Shown: piece after piece, positions 62,043 to 64,000 of the stretch
Layout of the letters: each line of letters starts with the position of its first letter
How positions within the stretch are numbered: position 1 is the stretch's first letter
Assembly: GCF_029028005.1 (NCBI RefSeq)
Contig: NZ_JAOTPO010000022.1
Span: forward strand, 1 to 64,000
Source: Alkalihalobacterium chitinilyticum
Lineage (GTDB): Bacteria > Bacillota > Bacilli > Bacillales > Bacillaceae_F
Reading direction: 5' to 3'
Length of the DNA stretch: 64,000 nucleotides
The notes under the pieces: model-generated
Told to the model about the DNA's origin: nothing
The model's database searches: none
What the model saw: only the letters and a program-made list of their open reading frames with translations
Position numbers and translations under genes: made by a program

Positions 62043-63659
62043 ATGAAACAGAAAGTGAGTGATATGATGGTAACATTATGGTTTGGCGGTACCTTCTATA
62101 CGATGAATAGAGAAGGGGAAAAAGTCGATGCGGTTGTAACGGAAAGAGGGATCATTAAAGCGCTTGGAAATGTTTCTGAATTGGAACAAACTTTCGGAAG
62201 TGAAATTACTGAGAAGGTGAATATTAAAGGGGGATTTGCTTATCCAGGTTTCGTCGACAGTCATTTACATATGATTGGACATGGTGAACGTTTAATTCGT
62301 CTTGATTTATCGGAAGTTGATTCTGCAATGACGATGAAAGAGTTATTAATGAAAAAAGTAGAAGAAGCAGAAGCCGGGGACTGGATCATTGGGGAAGGTT
62401 GGAATGAAAATAACTTTTCCGATCGTAAAATCTTTCATTTTACTGAATTAGATGAAATTGCACCAGAACATCCCATGTTATTGAAAAGAATTTGTCGTCA
62501 CGCTTTATTAGCCAATAGTAAAGCGATGGAACTCGCTAAAGTTCAAATTGAAACTCCCGACCCACAAGGAGGCGTGATTGTCCGTGATACTGATGGTCTG
62601 CCGACAGGGTATTTTCTTGATGAAGCACAAGAATTAATCAAGCAATCTGTACCAGAAGACAGCAGGCAATACTTACATAAGGCATTAACGAAATCAGTTG
62701 ATGATATGCTTCAGCTTGGATTAGTTGGCGGGCATACAGAGGACCTATCTTATTACGGCTCTCCAGACCGCCCGCTTCAAGCATTTGAAGAGGTTATCGA
62801 TGGACAGAAAAAAAAGTTCAGAGCTCATTTACTCGTTCACCATCAGGTAGCCAAAACCGTTGAACAAGAGTTTGCCAAGAAATTTTCTGAACATCCATAT
62901 ATCGAATTAGGAGCTGTAAAAATGTTTGCCGACGGGGCATTAGGTGGACGAACTGCATTACTTAGTTCTCCATACAATGATGCACCTGAAACAAATGGTG
63001 TTGCGATTCACTCTGAAGAAGAGTTAGCTGAAATCATTAAGTTTGCCAGATCCATAAAAAGACCTGTGGCTATTCATACGATCGGTGACTTAGCCGTTGA
63101 GTATGCATTAAATGCTATAGAAAAATATCCGCTTATTGGTGAGTTGCCAGATAGATTAATTCATGTACAAGTTTTAAGACCGGAGCTCGTTGAACGTATG
63201 AAAAAGCTGTCGCTTATATTAGATATTCAACCATCATTCGTTGCTACCGACTTTCCATGGGTAGAAGAAAGGCTTGGATATGAAAGACTACCTCTAGCCT
63301 TTGCCTGGAAGGCATTATTAGAGCATGGATTCGTATGTGCTGGCGGTTCAGATGCACCAATTGAAAGTGTAAATCCATTAGTAGGAATTCATGCTGCGGT
63401 AACAAGAAGAAAGCTTTCTGAGGACCACGAAGGATATTTGCCAGATCAAAAGTTAACCATGTTTGAAGCGATCCAGTTATATACATCAGGAAGTGCAGCA
63501 GCAATTAACAAACAAGATCGTTTTGGACTTATTAAAGAAGGATTTGCTGCTGATTTCACCATTTTAGAAAAAGATCTTTTTACGTTAAAAGGAAATGATA
63601 TTATCGACGCCAATCCAATTATGACCGTCGTTGATGAGACTGTCATGTATGAACAATAA
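62043..63659 (+). CDS. ytcJ: Amidohydrolase family 3 protein (YtcJ-like)
   Basis: A 538-aa metal-dependent hydrolase of the N-acyl-D-amino-acid deacylase/YtcJ type. AYPGFVDSHLHMIGHGERLI (~65-84) holds the H-x-H metal ligands, GVHTEDL-type VGGHTEDLSYY (~225) follows, KMFADGALGGRTALLSSPY (~298) has the family's carboxylated-lysine region, and VAIHTIGDLAVEYAL (~343) and CAGGSDAPIESVNPL (~434) hold the remaining ligands. Substrate unknown. ATG 62043 is kept, but AAGTGAG before ATG 62064/62067 makes those possible starts. The last ~9 codons are partly duplicated after the stop. Confidence 0.85.
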   Translation: MKQKVSDMMVTLWFGGTFYTMNREGEKVDAVVTERGIIKALGNVSELEQTFGSEITEKVNIKGGFAYPGFVDSHLHMIGHGERLIRLDLSEVDSAMTMKELLMKKVEEAEAGDWIIGEGWNENNFSDRKIFHFTELDEIAPEHPMLLKRICRHALLANSKAMELAKVQIETPDPQGGVIVRDTDGLPTGYFLDEAQELIKQSVPEDSRQYLHKALTKSVDDMLQLGLVGGHTEDLSYYGSPDRPLQAFEEVIDGQKKKFRAHLLVHHQVAKTVEQEFAKKFSEHPYIELGAVKMFADGALGGRTALLSSPYNDAPETNGVAIHSEEELAEIIKFARSIKRPVAIHTIGDLAVEYALNAIEKYPLIGELPDRLIHVQVLRPELVERMKKLSLILDIQPSFVATDFPWVEERLGYERLPLAFAWKALLEHGFVCAGGSDAPIESVNPLVGIHAAVTRRKLSEDHEGYLPDQKLTMFEAIQLYTSGSAAAINKQDRFGLIKEGFAADFTILEKDLFTLKGNDIIDANPIMTVVDETVMYEQ

Positions 63660-63685
63660 TGAGACTAGAATGTATGAACAAATAA
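63636..63685 (+). repeat. 25-bp tandem duplication across the ytcJ stop codon
   Basis: GAGACT-GTC-ATGTATGAACAA (63636) and GAGACT-AGA-ATGTATGAACAA (63661) are two copies with a 25-bp period. The first contains the end of ytcJ with its TAA; the second is downstream and non-coding. Confidence 0.75.
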
Positions 63686-63712
63686 AAGGCTGACGCAATG
63701 TCAGCCTTTTAT
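63684..63712 (+). terminator. ytcJ terminator
   Basis: AAAAGGCTGAC pairs with GTCAGCCTTTT around GCAAT. Confidence 0.88.
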
Positions 63713-63831
63713 AAACCGAAAACAGGTGATGAAGCTGTTTGTCGGGGCAGCGTTTAGAAGGATACGAGCGTGCTGACTGTTGTTAAAAACATGTAGCAGA
63801 CCGGAATCAGCCATTAATATAGTGAATGAAA

Positions 63832-63969
63832 ATTAGCGGACTCACAGGCCTTTATTTCGTTCATAAGCGATTCTTTTTGAAGTTTAAAGGTCTGAGAGGC
63901 CCTTATTTGCTGATTTTCGTGCTGTTTTTCAAAGATTTTAAGCAAATAAGGGCTCCTGTGGACTTATGT
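63832..63969. repeat. Three copies of the ~28-bp dispersed repeat beside an IS-like end
   Basis: Direct copies are at 63832-63859 (TTAGCGGACTCACAGGCC, then TTTATTTC) and 63884-63910 (GGTCTGAGAGGCCCTTATTT). An inverted copy is at 63942-63969 (AAATAAGGGCTCCTGTGGAC). Spacing and head-to-head layout resemble 24202-24391. The remaining part of this gene-free end (63713-63831) shows nothing recognisable. Confidence 0.75.
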
Positions 63970-63973
63970 CAAG

Positions 63974-64000
63974 AAAGTGGACACCTAAATAACGAATTTT
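63974..64000 (+). mobile_element. Probable IS terminus related to the one at the left end (partial)
   Basis: AAAGTGGACACC (63974-63985) followed by AACGAA (63991-63996) mirrors AAAGTGGACACC and AACGAA at 231-220 and 214-209 on the minus strand. I infer the 5' end of a related IS3-like element running out of the window. Only 27 bases are visible. Confidence 0.45.

Overview
The window reads as chromosomal DNA of a low-GC, endospore-forming Bacillaceae bacterium. The supporting evidence is an alpha/beta-type small acid-soluble spore protein gene, a T-box leader in front of tyrS, a SigmaB promoter in front of ytxGHJ, YtxJ (bacillithiol-linked), EzrA, RefZ, CcpA and strong AAGGAGG ribosome-binding sites. 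Gene content and order recall the yt-region of Bacillus subtilis: cysK/ytkP, ytlP, ytlQ, amyX, ytmP, ytzH, trmB, ytoP, ytoQ, ytpP, ytpQ, sftA, murC, ytxGHJ, aroA, ccpA-motPS, acuCBA/acsA, tyrS, rpsD, dgcP, refZ, hisJ, ezrA, nifZ-thiI, sspA, mbcS/ytcI and ytcJ. This comparison is from memory. A sodium-type stator (MotPS) and the overall style fit an alkaliphilic or salt-tolerant Bacillus relative, but I cannot name a species.

Layout. 1-600: the outward-facing 5' part of an IS3-like element plus dispersed repeats. 0.6-11.7 kb: a secreted protein, cysteine synthase, an RNA cyclic phosphodiesterase, an LrgAB pair, a YtlQ-like protein, a HicB-like protein, PurU, type I pullulanase, a YtmP-like kinase, two tandem YtzH-like proteins and TrmB. 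11.7-15.2 kb: an accessory operon (acyl-CoA ligase plus permease) behind a well-spaced Sigma54 promoter. 15.3-24.1 kb: ytzB-like, M42 peptidase, yjjX-like, ytoQ, lipoprotein, PfoR-like PTS IIC, ytpP, ytpQ and sftA. 24.6-33.6 kb: nicotinate phosphoribosyltransferase, murC, M29 aminopeptidase, ytxGHJ, a large FtsA-like protein and aroA. 34-42.5 kb: ccpA-motPS, mtnN, acuC-acuB, a MITE-like insertion, acuA and the divergent acsA. 42.6-54.9 kb: class A PBP, T-box-tyrS, rpsD, dgcP, refZ, hisJ and ezrA. 55-64 kb: brnQ, a tandem repeat array, nifZ-thiI, sspA, mbcS and ytcJ, then repeats and a second IS-like end.

Functional themes. Acetate activation: AcsA is made divergently from AcuA (acetyltransferase) and AcuCB (deacetylase and CBS/ACT protein). 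Branched-chain nutrition: BrnQ and the MbcS-like ligase. Motility: MotPS behind CcpA. tRNA modification: TrmB and NifZ-ThiI. Division and envelope: SftA, EzrA, RefZ, MurC, PBP and the FtsA-like protein. Three AMP-forming acyl-CoA ligases lie within 50 kb.

The most unusual content is non-coding. A ~125-bp intergenic element occurs at four loci and shows compensatory changes between copies, which points to a conserved fold. A second family of ~28-bp repeats occurs in inverted pairs at three loci. A ~280-bp MITE-like insertion separates acuA from acuBC. Three long terminators have a nested internal hairpin. A SigmaL-type promoter drives an uncharacterised CoA-ligase/permease operon. I saw no tRNA or rRNA genes, CRISPR arrays or prophage.
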